Source: an uncultured Bacteroidales bacterium
GTDB taxonomy: Bacteria; Bacteroidota; Bacteroidia; Bacteroidales; UBA4417
Length of the DNA stretch: 64,000 nt
Reading direction: 5' to 3'
NCBI GenBank assembly: GCA_903879715.1
Contig: CAIRMR010000024.1
Location: 1-64,000, forward strand
Below, one piece after another: positions 49,638-59,989 of this stretch. The translations under genes were made by a program, and so were the position numbers. The notes under the pieces were generated by a model. It searched no databases, was not told the DNA's origin, and saw only the letters and a list, made by a program, of their open reading frames with translations. Position 1 is the stretch's first letter. Every line of letters starts with the position of its first letter.

Positions 49638-50018
49638 CTATCTGAAAATCACCAGCATAAGCCCTGTGATAAATGCTATAACCCACCATGCATAAGCATA
49701 GCGTGAATAGAGATGTAATCCTTTTGGCACAATGGCGCCGGCTTTAGTGGTTAAATGAAACCTCCAGATTAATATCGTATCTATAAACATTGCAGCCAGC
49801 GATGAATACCCCAGTATACCATGCAGAGAAAAAGCTGAATTCGACGATCCGATAATCATAAATGTAGTTGCTGTAATATCCAGTATAATTCCTATTGTAA
49901 GATAACGGAGAACAAATGGAGTTACCAGTTTTTTACGCTGCTCGGTAATAATTGATAAACTATACGAAAGCAATGCAAATATTACTATGCCTGCGCCAAT
50001 CATGGAGTATGTGTTCAT
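49638..50018 (-). CDS. Small four-TM membrane protein (possibly TIGR03987-like)
   Basis: MNTYSMIGAGIVIFALLSYSLSIITEQRKKLVTPFVLRYLTIGIILDITATTFMIIG. Confidence 0.65.
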   Translation of the reverse strand: MNTYSMIGAGIVIFALLSYSLSIITEQRKKLVTPFVLRYLTIGIILDITATTFMIIGSSNSAFSLHGILGYSSLAAMFIDTILIWRFHLTTKAGAIVPKGLHLYSRYAYAWWVIAFITGLMLVIFR

Positions 50019-50124
50019 TAGTTGAGGGTTTTGGGATTAGGGTTTAGTGTGTACTATCGTTATTTATACCCACATCTAATTATGTGGACTGTTGTTTACT
50101 TTTCACATTTACGGGGTGTGCAGG

Positions 50125-50237
50125 TTATTGCGAGGCGCGAATGCTTAGTTGTCTCTCCCCGAAATAACTAGCGCCGAAGCAATCTTTTGGAGGAAGGACT
50201 ATCTAAAAGTCACTCCACCGCCGAAGCAATCTGATGG
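50125..50237. repeat. Fragments of an ATTGCGAGG..CGAAGCAATCT-type interspersed repeat
   Basis: attgcgaggcgcgaatgctta, gcgccgaagcaatct, ccgccgaagcaatctgatgg. Confidence 0.6.
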
Positions 50238-50272
50238 CACAAAGGCAATTTGAGTTTAGGTGCATTTTTTAC

Positions 50273-51175
50273 TTAGTACTTCTTTCCCGGGATATTACTC
50301 TCCACCTTTTCCATGCATTTCCGGTCCTGAAGGGTGATAAACATGGTTTTGCCGTCCTTACCTCCAAAAACAATATTGCTGCATTGTTTTCCTTTAAGAG
50401 GAATTTCGCGGATGAGTTTTCCTTGCGGTGATAAAACTATAATAGTTCCTTTTCCCCAGCGCGCTATGTAAAGGTTACCTTTTTTATCGCATTTCATGCC
50501 ATCGAGGCCAAAATCATCAAATTTGTAAAACAGCTTTTTATTCGAAACATTGCCTTTTTCATCCACATCATATTTCCATACACATAACTGAACGCTTTCA
50601 TTTACATACAATGATTTTTCGTCAGGGCTTAGCTCAATACCATTCGTAGTGCCCATATTTGTTTCCAGTAGAACTGGTTTTGCGTCAGGATCAACTCTCC
50701 ACAATTGCCCGACACTGGTTTTCCAGTCGGGATCGCTGGCAAAAATCTGCCCGTTGCGGTTCATGCATAAATCATTGGGAGAATACATACGTGGTTCGTG
50801 GCAGAACACAGTTACTTTTTGAGTCTGCATATCTACGTGAAGAATGTTGTGCCCGGTAAAATCAGGAAGAAACATATTGTCTTTTTTGTCAAACAAAATG
50901 CAGTTAGCAATGCTTCCGGCCGGTAGTCCGATAAACATTGAACATGTTCCGTCAGGAGCAACTTTGCCTATAGTGCCATCATGCAGGTAATTCACTACAT
51001 ACAACTGACCGTTTCTGTCAAAAGCCGGTCCTTCGATATTAGTAGAGAACAGGTTTTCGGCCGTAAGATCTTCGGCAACAAACATTTTCTTTGAACCGGT
51101 ACAATCGGAAAGGGCAAAAACTGCAAATACGGAAATTGTAATTAACAGTGCGGAATTTAATTTTGATCTTTTCAT
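50273..51175 (-). CDS. SMP-30/gluconolactonase-like beta-propeller lipoprotein; likely start 51175
   Basis: Lipobox ALSDCTGSKK; NIEGPAFDRNGQLYVVNY, NGIELSPDEKSLYVNES, DGMKCDKKGNLYIARWGKG. Confidence 0.88.
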   Translation of the reverse strand: MKRSKLNSALLITISVFAVFALSDCTGSKKMFVAEDLTAENLFSTNIEGPAFDRNGQLYVVNYLHDGTIGKVAPDGTCSMFIGLPAGSIANCILFDKKDNMFLPDFTGHNILHVDMQTQKVTVFCHEPRMYSPNDLCMNRNGQIFASDPDWKTSVGQLWRVDPDAKPVLLETNMGTTNGIELSPDEKSLYVNESVQLCVWKYDVDEKGNVSNKKLFYKFDDFGLDGMKCDKKGNLYIARWGKGTIIVLSPQGKLIREIPLKGKQCSNIVFGGKDGKTMFITLQDRKCMEKVESNIPGKKY

Positions 51176-51302
51176 TGGATTGATTTTTTGTATTATTAAA
51201 GATAAGCCAGATTCTACAAAAAAGAAATGTTTATGTCTGGAAATTCTTTTTTCACAATCTGATTTATACCTATTCACTAATCACTATTCATTATTCACTC
51301 TT

Positions 51303-52598
51303 CTATAATATCTCCGCCACTACAAAAGCGCTTCCTCCAACCATGATCAGATCATTGGATGCAGCTGAGTTTGTAGCAGCTTTTAATGCTTCTTTTACAC
51401 TTGCATAAACCTTTCCTTTTAGAGAAAAATTTTCAGCAAGTTTCGCCAGTTCTCCTGCATCCAAACCTCTTGGTATATCAGCTTTACAGAAATAATATGT
51501 AGCGTTCTTCGGCAGTTTTGAAAGCATTGTTTTTACGTCTTTGTCGTTCACTACGCCAATAACGAAATGAAGGTTTTTGTGCGGTGTTAACGCAATCTGT
51601 TCAAGTACTTCATTAATTCCATCCGGATTGTGGCCAATATCGGCAATGGTAAGCGGATTCTTTGAAATGGTTTGCCAGCGGCCCATTAATCCTGTGTTTT
51701 TTACTACTTTTCGGATACCTGAATTAATATATTCTTCCTGGATGGTAAGACCTCTTTCTATCAGTTTTTCGATGGTGCCGATCACGGTTGCAAGATTTTT
51801 TAACTGGTATTTTCCCGAAAGGGGAGATACGAGTTTGTGTGTATCGCCGGTTATTGATGAATAAAATTCCGCAGCAAGCAAAGGTGGACGATGCTTAGTG
51901 AAATATGTTTGATTGAGCAAAATATGCTGGTCTGCAAAAGTGATCGTTGATTGAAGTCTTTTTGCGAATTCAGTGAAAACTGATGAAGTTTCAGGATGTG
52001 TCTCTCCAATTACAATAGGAATTCCTTGTTTGATAATTCCTGCTTTTTCGCCTGCAATTTCTTCCAAAGTATTCCCGAGAAATTGAGTGTGGTCCAGCCC
52101 GATATTAGTGATAACTGTAACAACCGGCTTAATAACATTCGTTGAATCCAGCCTTCCGCCCATGCCTGTTTCCAATACTGCAATATCAACATTTTCCTTT
52201 GCGAAATACCATGCAGCCAGTGCAAAGGTCCATTCGAAAAATGAAGGTTCAATTCTTTCGAAGTCAGCCAGGTGCTGTTCCACAAAAGCGGTTACATCAC
52301 GTTTACTGATCATCTTCCCGTTAATCCTGATGCGTTCGCGGAAATCTTTCAGATGGGGTGAAGTAAACAGACCTGTTTTATAGCCTGATTCCTGCATTAC
52401 AGATGCCAGAAAGTGAGACGTTGATCCTTTTCCGTTTGTACCTGCAATATGAATACTTTTAAATTCTTTTTCGGGATTGCCGAGGATTTTGCAAAGGGCA
52501 ATCGTATTGCTGAGATCAGCTTTATATGCCGCCGCACCTATACGATGAAACATCGGCAACTGATTGAAAAGATAGGCTAATGTTTGTTGGTACGTCAT
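51303..52598 (-). CDS. folC: Folylpolyglutamate synthase / dihydrofolate synthase
   Basis: HIAGTNGKGSTSHFLASVMQESGYKTGLFTSPHLKDFRERIRING, LETGMGGRLDSTNVI, TNIGLDHTQFLG, DIGHNPDG. Confidence 0.96.
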   Translation of the reverse strand: MTYQQTLAYLFNQLPMFHRIGAAAYKADLSNTIALCKILGNPEKEFKSIHIAGTNGKGSTSHFLASVMQESGYKTGLFTSPHLKDFRERIRINGKMISKRDVTAFVEQHLADFERIEPSFFEWTFALAAWYFAKENVDIAVLETGMGGRLDSTNVIKPVVTVITNIGLDHTQFLGNTLEEIAGEKAGIIKQGIPIVIGETHPETSSVFTEFAKRLQSTITFADQHILLNQTYFTKHRPPLLAAEFYSSITGDTHKLVSPLSGKYQLKNLATVIGTIEKLIERGLTIQEEYINSGIRKVVKNTGLMGRWQTISKNPLTIADIGHNPDGINEVLEQIALTPHKNLHFVIGVVNDKDVKTMLSKLPKNATYYFCKADIPRGLDAGELAKLAENFSLKGKVYASVKEALKAATNSAASNDLIMVGGSAFVVAEIL

Positions 52599-52803
52599 TT
52601 TTAGAGTTCAATGTTCAATGCTTCGCGTTCAAGGGTTCAAATGCCTTCGGCGTTCCAAGGTTTCAAAAGTCTTGTATATTCTAAGGGCACTGAACGGTGG
52701 TTGTTGAGCGAAGCCGAAATAAGCCGAAGTTCAAATGCTTCGCGTTAAAAAAAGTTCAAAAACGGACTCAGGTCATCATTATTCTTGGAAATTTAAAATT
52801 CGG

Positions 52804-52987
52804 GTAACTAATCAGTCTGATTATAATGTTTTTTTGCCACAGATTACACGGATTACACAGATTTTAGACTGCTTTTAGCAGTTTCTCAATTAATTTCAAT
52901 TAAAAATGATGAATAATTGTCTGTGAAATCTGTGTTATCTGTGGCATATATTTGTTTTTCAATACTTTAGACAAACTGATTAGTTAC
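52804..52987. mobile_element. MITE-like non-autonomous element, 184 bp, perfect 13 bp TIRs, 8 bp target site duplication
   Basis: GTAACTAATCAGT (52804-52816) / ACTGATTAGTTAC (52975-52987); flanking AAATTCGG at 52796-52803 and 52988-52995; internal inverted GCCACAGATTACACGGATTACACAGATTTT / AAATCTGTGTTATCTGTGGC. Confidence 0.85.
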
Positions 52988-53082
52988 AAATTCGGATATC
53001 TCTTTTCCTTGATCCCAAACCCCAAACTCAAACAACATTGGAATGTCAGCTGAATGACTTAACGAGTCCAGTCCTCGACAAA

Positions 53083-54214
53083 CTAATCTCTCTTCCCTTT
53101 TGGTTTTCTCTCAAAAACCTTTTCATTCACGCTGATATTCAATCCATAGCTGAAATCATTCCAATCCCTTTGCAGATCATAATAGGATTCAAAACGGATA
53201 CTCAGGTTAACCCCTTTTGTAATCTCATTTCCGAAAATAAATTTTGAAGTAATCAGATCTCTTCCCTGGCTGGTGTAGTAGTCGTCAATCTGAGATACAG
53301 ACTGAAACAGACAATCGGCTTTGGGCGCAAAGTATCTATCGCCATGAAACCATCCTGTGCCTAGTTTAAACCATTTGTTTTTAAAAGTAACAGTATTTTG
53401 AGTTGCAAAGCCTGATTCAAATGGGATTGTGTTGGTGTTAGACAATTCCATTGCCTGAATGTAGAAAGAGGAGAGTGTTATATTGTCAAGTATTTTTAAC
53501 CCCGGCAAAAATGCGTATTCCAGTCCGGCTGCCATATTGGAGCGTGTTTCTATAGGACTTTCAGACACATCAACCTGTCCGCCGAAATGATGAATAATAC
53601 TTTGGAAATGAGCGCTCAGTCCGTGGTTTTCGGAACGGTCGTTTACCGAATAGGATGCCAGCAGCCCACCTGCTATTTCTTCCTGGTGCGCTTCACCCGG
53701 CATCAGAAATTTTTCCCAATCCATAAAAAAATCAACATGAACTTTTTTTCTATCTAATAAAAACTGAACTCCGTATTCCGGATTAGTGCTGTAATAATTA
53801 TCCGTATTGTAAATGGGTTCAATATATTCATGCTTAAGCTGCCCATCCAGTTGTCCTATTATGACCTGTGCTCCGGGACGAAAAGTATACCTGGCCCTGA
53901 TTACAGGAAGAGATTTCTCGAAATTGTCCTTTCCATAAAAATAGCGCAGATACCAACCTGCACTCAGGCTGAATTTATCGCTGATCGACCAGCTTACTTC
54001 CGGCTGAATTATTGTCCCTATATAAGTGATGCCTTCGGTATATGGACCGAAATATTCATTGTTTTTAACAAAATTGTTGTTGTAGAAATGGATGCTGACA
54101 GTGCCTGAATCAGCTGATTCAAAATTAGCTGGAAAGTAACTTTCATAAAAGTTTTGACTTTGCGCACAATACGTAGTAAGTGTCAGTATGATAAGGAAAA
54201 GGATTCTGGTCATT
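53083..54214 (-). CDS. Hypothetical outer-membrane/beta-barrel-like protein with signal peptide; track start is 54351
   Basis: MTRILFLIILTLTTYCAQSQNFYESYFPANFES signal peptide, alternating beta-strand-like pattern. Confidence 0.7.
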
Positions 54215-54507
54215 TTTTTTATTTCAGTTTGTGAGATTATGAACTTTGTCTTTCCCGCATATGCTGAAAAGCAGTTTCCGGAAAAGTGGAAGGGATTTAT
54301 GGAAAAGGATAATGGCTTTAACGGATTTCTTCTGTACAATGCTAAGCGCAAAAATACCGTTTTCTGTTGAGTAAATAAAATGTGAATTCCTACTAAGTAT
54401 AATTAGCGAAGATAGCAAAGGGTATAGGTTTTCAGAATGTGCCAGCCGATTATCAAATTATAAATATTCCTGTATCTACATCCGACATCCGACATCCGAC
54501 TTCTATC

Positions 54508-55278
54508 TTACTTCTGTTTCACAATAAAGTACGTAATTGTTCCGCGTTGTGCTTCAGGAGCATTGGAATCGCGGGCAAAGAGCGAAATCCGGGCAGCGTT
54601 TTCAGCCTGTTTGTACAAATTGGGTTCTGTAATTGTAGTGCCTTTATCACCGGCGGTTGCTGATATAACTTTCCCGTCGACATTAACTTTAATAGAAACT
54701 ACAATTTTCCCGTCTTCAGATGAATTGAATGAAGGTTTTGGTAAAATTCGGGCCTTTCGTCCGCCAAGATCAAATGAAATTCCATTTCCTTTTCCTGCTG
54801 GGTCATTTTGGTTTTGCGATCCTTTTAAAGTGCCGGGGTTATCCTGTTTGTCAGGTATTACAGGCTGTTTGCTGCTATTTGAATTAGAGGAGCCTGAATA
54901 AACTGTTTTGTGAACAACAGTTGATTCGTCAGGCGTTTCAACGATTGATTTTCTGATTTTACCCGAAATTGGTTTCGGTATATTTGTTTTCTTTTCCGAA
55001 AGAATAAGCGTTTCTGTATAGTCTTCCGTCTCTTCTTCAGGTTGCAACTTCGAATCTGATACACCGGGGGTTACTGGACGGTCTTCTGTATGAAGGCCGC
55101 CTTTATTAGTATTCTTATAATTGAAGTTTATTTCAACACCTGTTTCTTCCTGAAGTGGGAGGGATGTATGAAAAGCCAGAAACAACAACGCACCCGCTAC
55201 TAAAGCATGGAACAACAATGTGCCAGCAAAAGCTGCTATTCGGTATTTGCGTTCATTTTGCTCGTTGTTCGATAGCAT
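54508..55278 (-). CDS. tonB: TonB-like energy transducer
   Basis: Single N-terminal TM, P/K/E-rich linker, C-terminal VVSIKVNVDGKVISATAGDKGTTITEPNLYKQAENAARISLFARDSNAPEAQRGTITYFIV. Confidence 0.8.
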   Translation of the reverse strand: MLSNNEQNERKYRIAAFAGTLLFHALVAGALLFLAFHTSLPLQEETGVEINFNYKNTNKGGLHTEDRPVTPGVSDSKLQPEEETEDYTETLILSEKKTNIPKPISGKIRKSIVETPDESTVVHKTVYSGSSNSNSSKQPVIPDKQDNPGTLKGSQNQNDPAGKGNGISFDLGGRKARILPKPSFNSSEDGKIVVSIKVNVDGKVISATAGDKGTTITEPNLYKQAENAARISLFARDSNAPEAQRGTITYFIVKQK

Positions 55279-55613
55279 TCGAAAGGATTGGGGATTGGGT
55301 ATAAGGGTTTAGTATCTAATCCGTTAAAATGATGTTGTTCTTGGCATAATATTTCTTCATAATAATGATTATCAGTTTATTGTGTTTGGTGTTTACTGAT
55401 TTCAAGCCATTTGAAATTGAATTAGTAACACTAAACTCAAAATTTATAATGTAAAAGTATCCTATGCTCCGTTTCTTAATTATTTTTAATTTATTGTTAT
55501 GTGTTTTTCATTACTTTTTGATTCTGACTTGTCCATGTTAGGGTTTTGGGAGTGCGGGAGAATGGGGGAATGAGAGAAAATGAGTAGGGAAGCATTGGAC
55601 AATGGGAAGGGAA

Positions 55614-56027
55614 TTACTCTTTGGGAGTGGTGGCAAGAATTACTTTGTGTTTGGTTTTTAATACAGTATTCATCTGGTTTACTGCTTCAATTACTGTTAC
55701 AAAGGATTGTACAGGAACGGTTCGGTCAAGTTGCAGAACGATTACTCCTTCGGTTTGCCCGATCAGCGATTGAGATAGCAGCTGTTGTAAATTCAAACCG
55801 GTTGCTGGTGTTTCGTTTACAAAAATCTGGTTTTTATTGTTGATGTAAACGAATGTAGATTGTTTTGAAAGGGTTTTACCGGAACCGGATGGCAATAGAA
55901 GTTTAATGGCATTGGGAGCTACCAGCGCAGAGGTAAGAATAAAGAATATCAGTAACAGGAATACCAGGTTCGACATGGACGCCATGCTAAATTCGGCACT
56001 TATTTTATTTTGCGACTTAATAGCCAT
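55614..56027 (-). CDS. exbD: ExbD/TolR biopolymer transport protein
   Basis: EFSMASMSNLVFLLLIFFILTSALVAPNAIKLLLPSG. Confidence 0.9.
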   Translation of the reverse strand: MAIKSQNKISAEFSMASMSNLVFLLLIFFILTSALVAPNAIKLLLPSGSGKTLSKQSTFVYINNKNQIFVNETPATGLNLQQLLSQSLIGQTEGVIVLQLDRTVPVQSFVTVIEAVNQMNTVLKTKHKVILATTPKE

Positions 56028-56069
56028 AAATGAAATATTTAATGCGTTGTAGTTCGTAATACGGTATTC

Positions 56070-56819
56070 CTATTTAGACGGCTCATGCAGCAGGTCCATG
56101 AATTCGGATGCCCTGAACTGTAACATATATACAACCTTCTGAACCTTTGCTACCAGTATATTGTAACAGAAGTAAGCTATAATACCCACTATAAGACCGG
56201 CTACCGTAGTAACCATAGCCTGGTAAATACCACCCGAAAGTAATTGTATATCAATATTGTTGCTGGCCATCGACATATCGTAGAAAGCTTTCACCAGGCC
56301 GATAACCGTACCCAGAAATCCCAGCATCGGGGCTCCTCCGGCTACAGTGGCCAAAAGCGCAATATTCTTTTCGAGTTTAGCAACTTCAAGATTGCCAACA
56401 TTTTCGATGGCTGCGTTAATATCACTTAAAGGTCTTCCAAGCCGATGGATGCCTTTCTCTATCATTCGGGCGATTGGTGTATTGTTGCCCCGGCATAACG
56501 ACAACGCTGAATCCATACGGCCTTCGTGCATAAAGTCGCGGATGTTATCCATAAAATGCGAATCCTCTTTCGATGCCTGGCCTATAATAATATACCTTTC
56601 AATAAATATATAAATCCCTAAAATTGAGAGTAAAACAATAGGGATCATTACAGGTCCACCTTTTAAGGTCAGATCCCAGAGTGAAAGAGTTATTTCTGCG
56701 TGTTTTACCGCTTGTGGAACTGCTGCAATTACTTGTTTCACAGTATCGGCTGCGGCAATTGCAGTATCACTTGAAGCTCCTGTTGCCTGCACAATCTGAA
56801 GAATTACTCCGTTAATCAT
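56070..56819 (-). CDS. exbB: MotA/TolQ/ExbB proton channel
   Basis: GGPVMIPIVLLSILGIYIFIERY, LATVAGGAPMLGFLGTVIGLVKAFYDM, ISG-like GGIYQAMVTTVAGLIVGIIAYFCYN. Confidence 0.92.
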   Translation of the reverse strand: MINGVILQIVQATGASSDTAIAAADTVKQVIAAVPQAVKHAEITLSLWDLTLKGGPVMIPIVLLSILGIYIFIERYIIIGQASKEDSHFMDNIRDFMHEGRMDSALSLCRGNNTPIARMIEKGIHRLGRPLSDINAAIENVGNLEVAKLEKNIALLATVAGGAPMLGFLGTVIGLVKAFYDMSMASNNIDIQLLSGGIYQAMVTTVAGLIVGIIAYFCYNILVAKVQKVVYMLQFRASEFMDLLHEPSK

Positions 56820-56943
56820 AAATATTGGTTTTCAGTATAAAGGTAATCCTGTTAGCGACAACTTCAGGATAAAGTTGTATGTACTTTTAAACAGCACTTT
56901 GTTAATAGGAACCGAAATTACTTGTTTTTATTTCAACTGAATT

Positions 56944-56976
56944 AAAAAAAAACGGCAATCATTTCGATAAGCCGTG
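56944..56976 (-). terminator. Intrinsic terminator downstream of the NhaD-like gene
   Basis: Minus strand ACGGC-ttatcgaaatgatt-GCCGT followed by T9. Confidence 0.7.
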
Positions 56977-57032
56977 TTTATGAAGTTGGGTCAATTTTAA
57001 GTCAGGCACTTATTTCAGCCAGGATTGTGCAA

Positions 57033-58370
57033 TTAATGTGATGCTGAATCCATAACTGAAGGAACAATAATCTGTTCCGTTTGAATTGCTTTTTTGTCTT
57101 TACGATGAGGTGCATGAGGATGCCATCCAACCAGGCCAAGCATGATAAAGAACCCGACAATATACGCAACAATTACAAACCACCCTTTTTTTACATATTC
57201 AGTTACAGAACGCATTTCGGGAAACATATTTGATAAAGCCACACCCGCTGATGATCCGAACCATATCATGGAACCTCCGAAACCAACGGTATAAGCCAGC
57301 ACACCCCAATCATATCCTCCTTGTTCGAGGCAAAGTTTGGTTAAGGGAATGTTATCAAACACCGCCGAAACAAAACCAAGTGAGAAAGCAGTCTGCCATG
57401 TGGCTGCGGGAAGTTGATCTACAGGCATCAGTGATGCACATGTTACCAGCGCAACAAGGAAGATTGTGCCCTGCAATGATTTGGGAATTTCATCCCAGGG
57501 TGTCTTGCGTAAAAGAGAACCGATCAGGATTGCAATCCAGACACCAACTGCCGGGAAATCCATCAAGTAATTGGTGAGTATTGCCCCGGTCAGGATTAAT
57601 GCAACTATCAGGATTTTAACTGAATCAATTTTTACAATCTTACTGGCGTCTTTTGTAATCCGGTTATACCTGTCTTGTATTATTGCGGCAGGAATACCAA
57701 AAAGAAATAATGCTGGGATAGCTGCGAAATACGCATGCGTTACATCTAAAGGATTCACTCCATCAATCCACATTAATGTAGTTGTAGTGTCGCCAACAAC
57801 TGATCCTGAACCACCTGCATTACTTGCCGCTACAATACCGGCCAGGTATCCCAGATGAACTCTTCCTTTGAAAACCACAACAGCAACGGCACCGCCAATC
57901 ATTGCTGCAGCAATATTATCCAGAAAACTTGATATTACGAAAACTAAAGCCAGTAAAAGAAACCCACCTTTCCAGTCATTAGGAAGGATTGCAGGCAGTT
58001 TATCGGGAATTCCTGATTCTTCAAAAATTTTAGCCAAAATTCCAAAACCAAACAACAAACCGGTCAGGTTAAGCAGCGTCCGCCATTCGCCTTCCTGGTC
58101 TGAGGTTCCTGAAATATGCTCAACAAAGGAATAGTCAGGTAGGAACAGATATTTCAAAATAAGCAATGCCAACAATCCACCCAGGGCTACAAACATGGTT
58201 TTGTTATGGAATACTGCAACTCCAATCAGCGTTAGCGCAAAAATGGCAAACTCAAGACGGATACCGAAAATCAAAGGAATAGCAGCCGGAACTGCTGCGA
58301 ATGTAAAAACAGGTAGCAATAGGAATGCTCCGGTTATCAGGCTAATCAATACTTTATTGCTCAGGTTCAT
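57033..58370 (-). CDS. NhaD-type sodium:proton antiporter / ArsB-NhaD citrate transporter superfamily
   Basis: Multi-TM; SSFLDNIAAAMIGGAVA, AASNAGGSGSVVGDTTTTLMWIDGV, SAVFDNIPLTKL. Confidence 0.9.
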   Translation of the reverse strand: MNLSNKVLISLITGAFLLLPVFTFAAVPAAIPLIFGIRLEFAIFALTLIGVAVFHNKTMFVALGGLLALLILKYLFLPDYSFVEHISGTSDQEGEWRTLLNLTGLLFGFGILAKIFEESGIPDKLPAILPNDWKGGFLLLALVFVISSFLDNIAAAMIGGAVAVVVFKGRVHLGYLAGIVAASNAGGSGSVVGDTTTTLMWIDGVNPLDVTHAYFAAIPALFLFGIPAAIIQDRYNRITKDASKIVKIDSVKILIVALILTGAILTNYLMDFPAVGVWIAILIGSLLRKTPWDEIPKSLQGTIFLVALVTCASLMPVDQLPAATWQTAFSLGFVSAVFDNIPLTKLCLEQGGYDWGVLAYTVGFGGSMIWFGSSAGVALSNMFPEMRSVTEYVKKGWFVIVAYIVGFFIMLGLVGWHPHAPHRKDKKAIQTEQIIVPSVMDSASH

Positions 58371-58527
58371 ATGAGGATTTTTGGCGTATACTAAGGATCT
58401 TGGAGTTTACTTTTGACTTATTCAATCAATAAAGTATTCTTTTTTTTTGAAGGCACAAAAGTAGATAAAATCAATATACGATTCATCTCTAATGGTAAAG
58501 GAATATCTGTATGGGTAGTAAATTACG

Positions 58528-59586
58528 CTATGGAAAATATACCCCCCCGCCCGAAACATTGCGGGATGCGCCGGTTACCGATGCGAGGCAATTGGGCTTC
58601 TCTTGCATGCGCAACAAACCCAGGAAAGCAAAAACTAATGCTTCTTTGTAATTAACTGTTTTTGGGTCAGGAATAACGAGTTTAACAGCCGTATTTGCAG
58701 CAATTCTCTTAACCAGGTAATTGTTAAAAGTGCCTCCGCCGGTTGCAAACATTTGCTTATGGGGATCATTATCCAGACAGGCTGCAACTTGAAATGCTAT
58801 ATGTTCGCAAAAAGTACATGCGGCATCTTCATGACTGATATTAAACAGGGCTAACATTGGAAGTATTTCCTTCTCAATCCATTCTCTGCCCAATGATTTG
58901 GGTGGCTGTAAATGATAGTACCCGAGGCTGTTGAGTGTTTGCAACAATTCCGGGTGAACCATTCCCGAAGCTGCCATCTCCCCGTCTTTATCGTAAGGCT
59001 TTCCTTTTTGAGCTGCAATATGGTTAAGAATAATATTTGCAGGTGAAACATCAAAGGCAACCCGCTTACCATTGAGCTGCATGGAGATGTTGGCAAACCC
59101 GCCGAGGTTAAGACAATAGTCGTATTGGGCAAAAAGCAACTGATCCCCAATTGGAACCAGGGGCGCGCCTTGTCCGCCCGCAGCTACATCTCCTGTCCGG
59201 AAATCACAAACAACAGGCAATCCGCAAATAGCTGCAATAGCAGCGCCTTCGCCAATCTGTGAAGTATATTGTTTCGTTGGATTATGGAAAATAGTATGCC
59301 CATGGCTGGAAACAAAATCAGCCGAAATCCTGTTCTGGTTGATAAAATCCAGGATTAACCGACCTATATATCTTCCATACGCGGTATGGGTTTCGGCATA
59401 TTCCAAAGCTGACCCAGTTGGAAGCGCTTTCAGCCTGTTCAGCCAGGATTCGGGATAAGGAATGGTTTCACATACTCCTAAATGATAACTAAAGCCGTTT
59501 TCTGTTTCCTCAACTATGCAATGCGCAAGATCAACCCCATCAAGTGAAGTACCCGACATCATTCCGATGATACTGATTGTTTTCAT
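58528..59586 (-). CDS. anmK: Anhydro-N-acetylmuramic acid kinase
   Basis: IGMMSGTSLDGVDLAHC, SSHGHTIFHNP, DFRTGDVAAGGQGAPLVPIGDQLLF, GGFANIS, ATGGGTFNN. Confidence 0.97.
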   Translation of the reverse strand: MKTISIIGMMSGTSLDGVDLAHCIVEETENGFSYHLGVCETIPYPESWLNRLKALPTGSALEYAETHTAYGRYIGRLILDFINQNRISADFVSSHGHTIFHNPTKQYTSQIGEGAAIAAICGLPVVCDFRTGDVAAGGQGAPLVPIGDQLLFAQYDYCLNLGGFANISMQLNGKRVAFDVSPANIILNHIAAQKGKPYDKDGEMAASGMVHPELLQTLNSLGYYHLQPPKSLGREWIEKEILPMLALFNISHEDAACTFCEHIAFQVAACLDNDPHKQMFATGGGTFNNYLVKRIAANTAVKLVIPDPKTVNYKEALVFAFLGLLRMQEKPNCLASVTGASRNVSGGGVYFP

Positions 59587-59647
59587 CTATATTTTTAAAT
59601 ATGAGTAATTCCTCTTGCATCGAACTCTATTTGGTAACCCTTTTTAA

Positions 59648-59989
59648 TCAGACAACTTGTTCTGGTGATTCTTTTTTTCGAATCAGCCGGATTTTGTTAA
59701 ATATTTCAATTTGCAAACTACTTTCAGCTTCTATATCAAAATCATCCTGTAAACCAAGCCAAAACTTTGCCGAATTCCCGAAATAAGAACTAAGTCTTAA
59801 TGCTGTGTCAGCAGTAATCCTACGTTTGCCTTTTATAATTTGGGAAATCCTGGTCTGAGGAATTTCCAGATCTTTTGACAACCTGTATGCGGAAATATTC
59901 ATCGGTATCAGAAATTCTTCCAATAGGATTTCTCCAGGATGTACATTGGTTAAATTTTCCATTTTTGGCGGTTTTTTAATGGTAATCAA
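59648..59989 (-). CDS. higA: HigA-family antitoxin (XRE HTH)
   Basis: VHPGEILLEEFLIPMNISAYRLSKDLEIPQTRISQIIKGKRRITADTALRLSSYFGNSAKFWLGLQ. Confidence 0.95.
   Translation of the reverse strand: MITIKKPPKMENLTNVHPGEILLEEFLIPMNISAYRLSKDLEIPQTRISQIIKGKRRITADTALRLSSYFGNSAKFWLGLQDDFDIEAESSLQIEIFNKIRLIRKKESPEQVV

Noticed and set aside
58548-58554. Homopolymer C7 near the anmK 3' end as a phase-variable tract
   Set aside because: Only seven bases and in the last codons, so slippage would barely alter the protein; no other evidence of phase variation.
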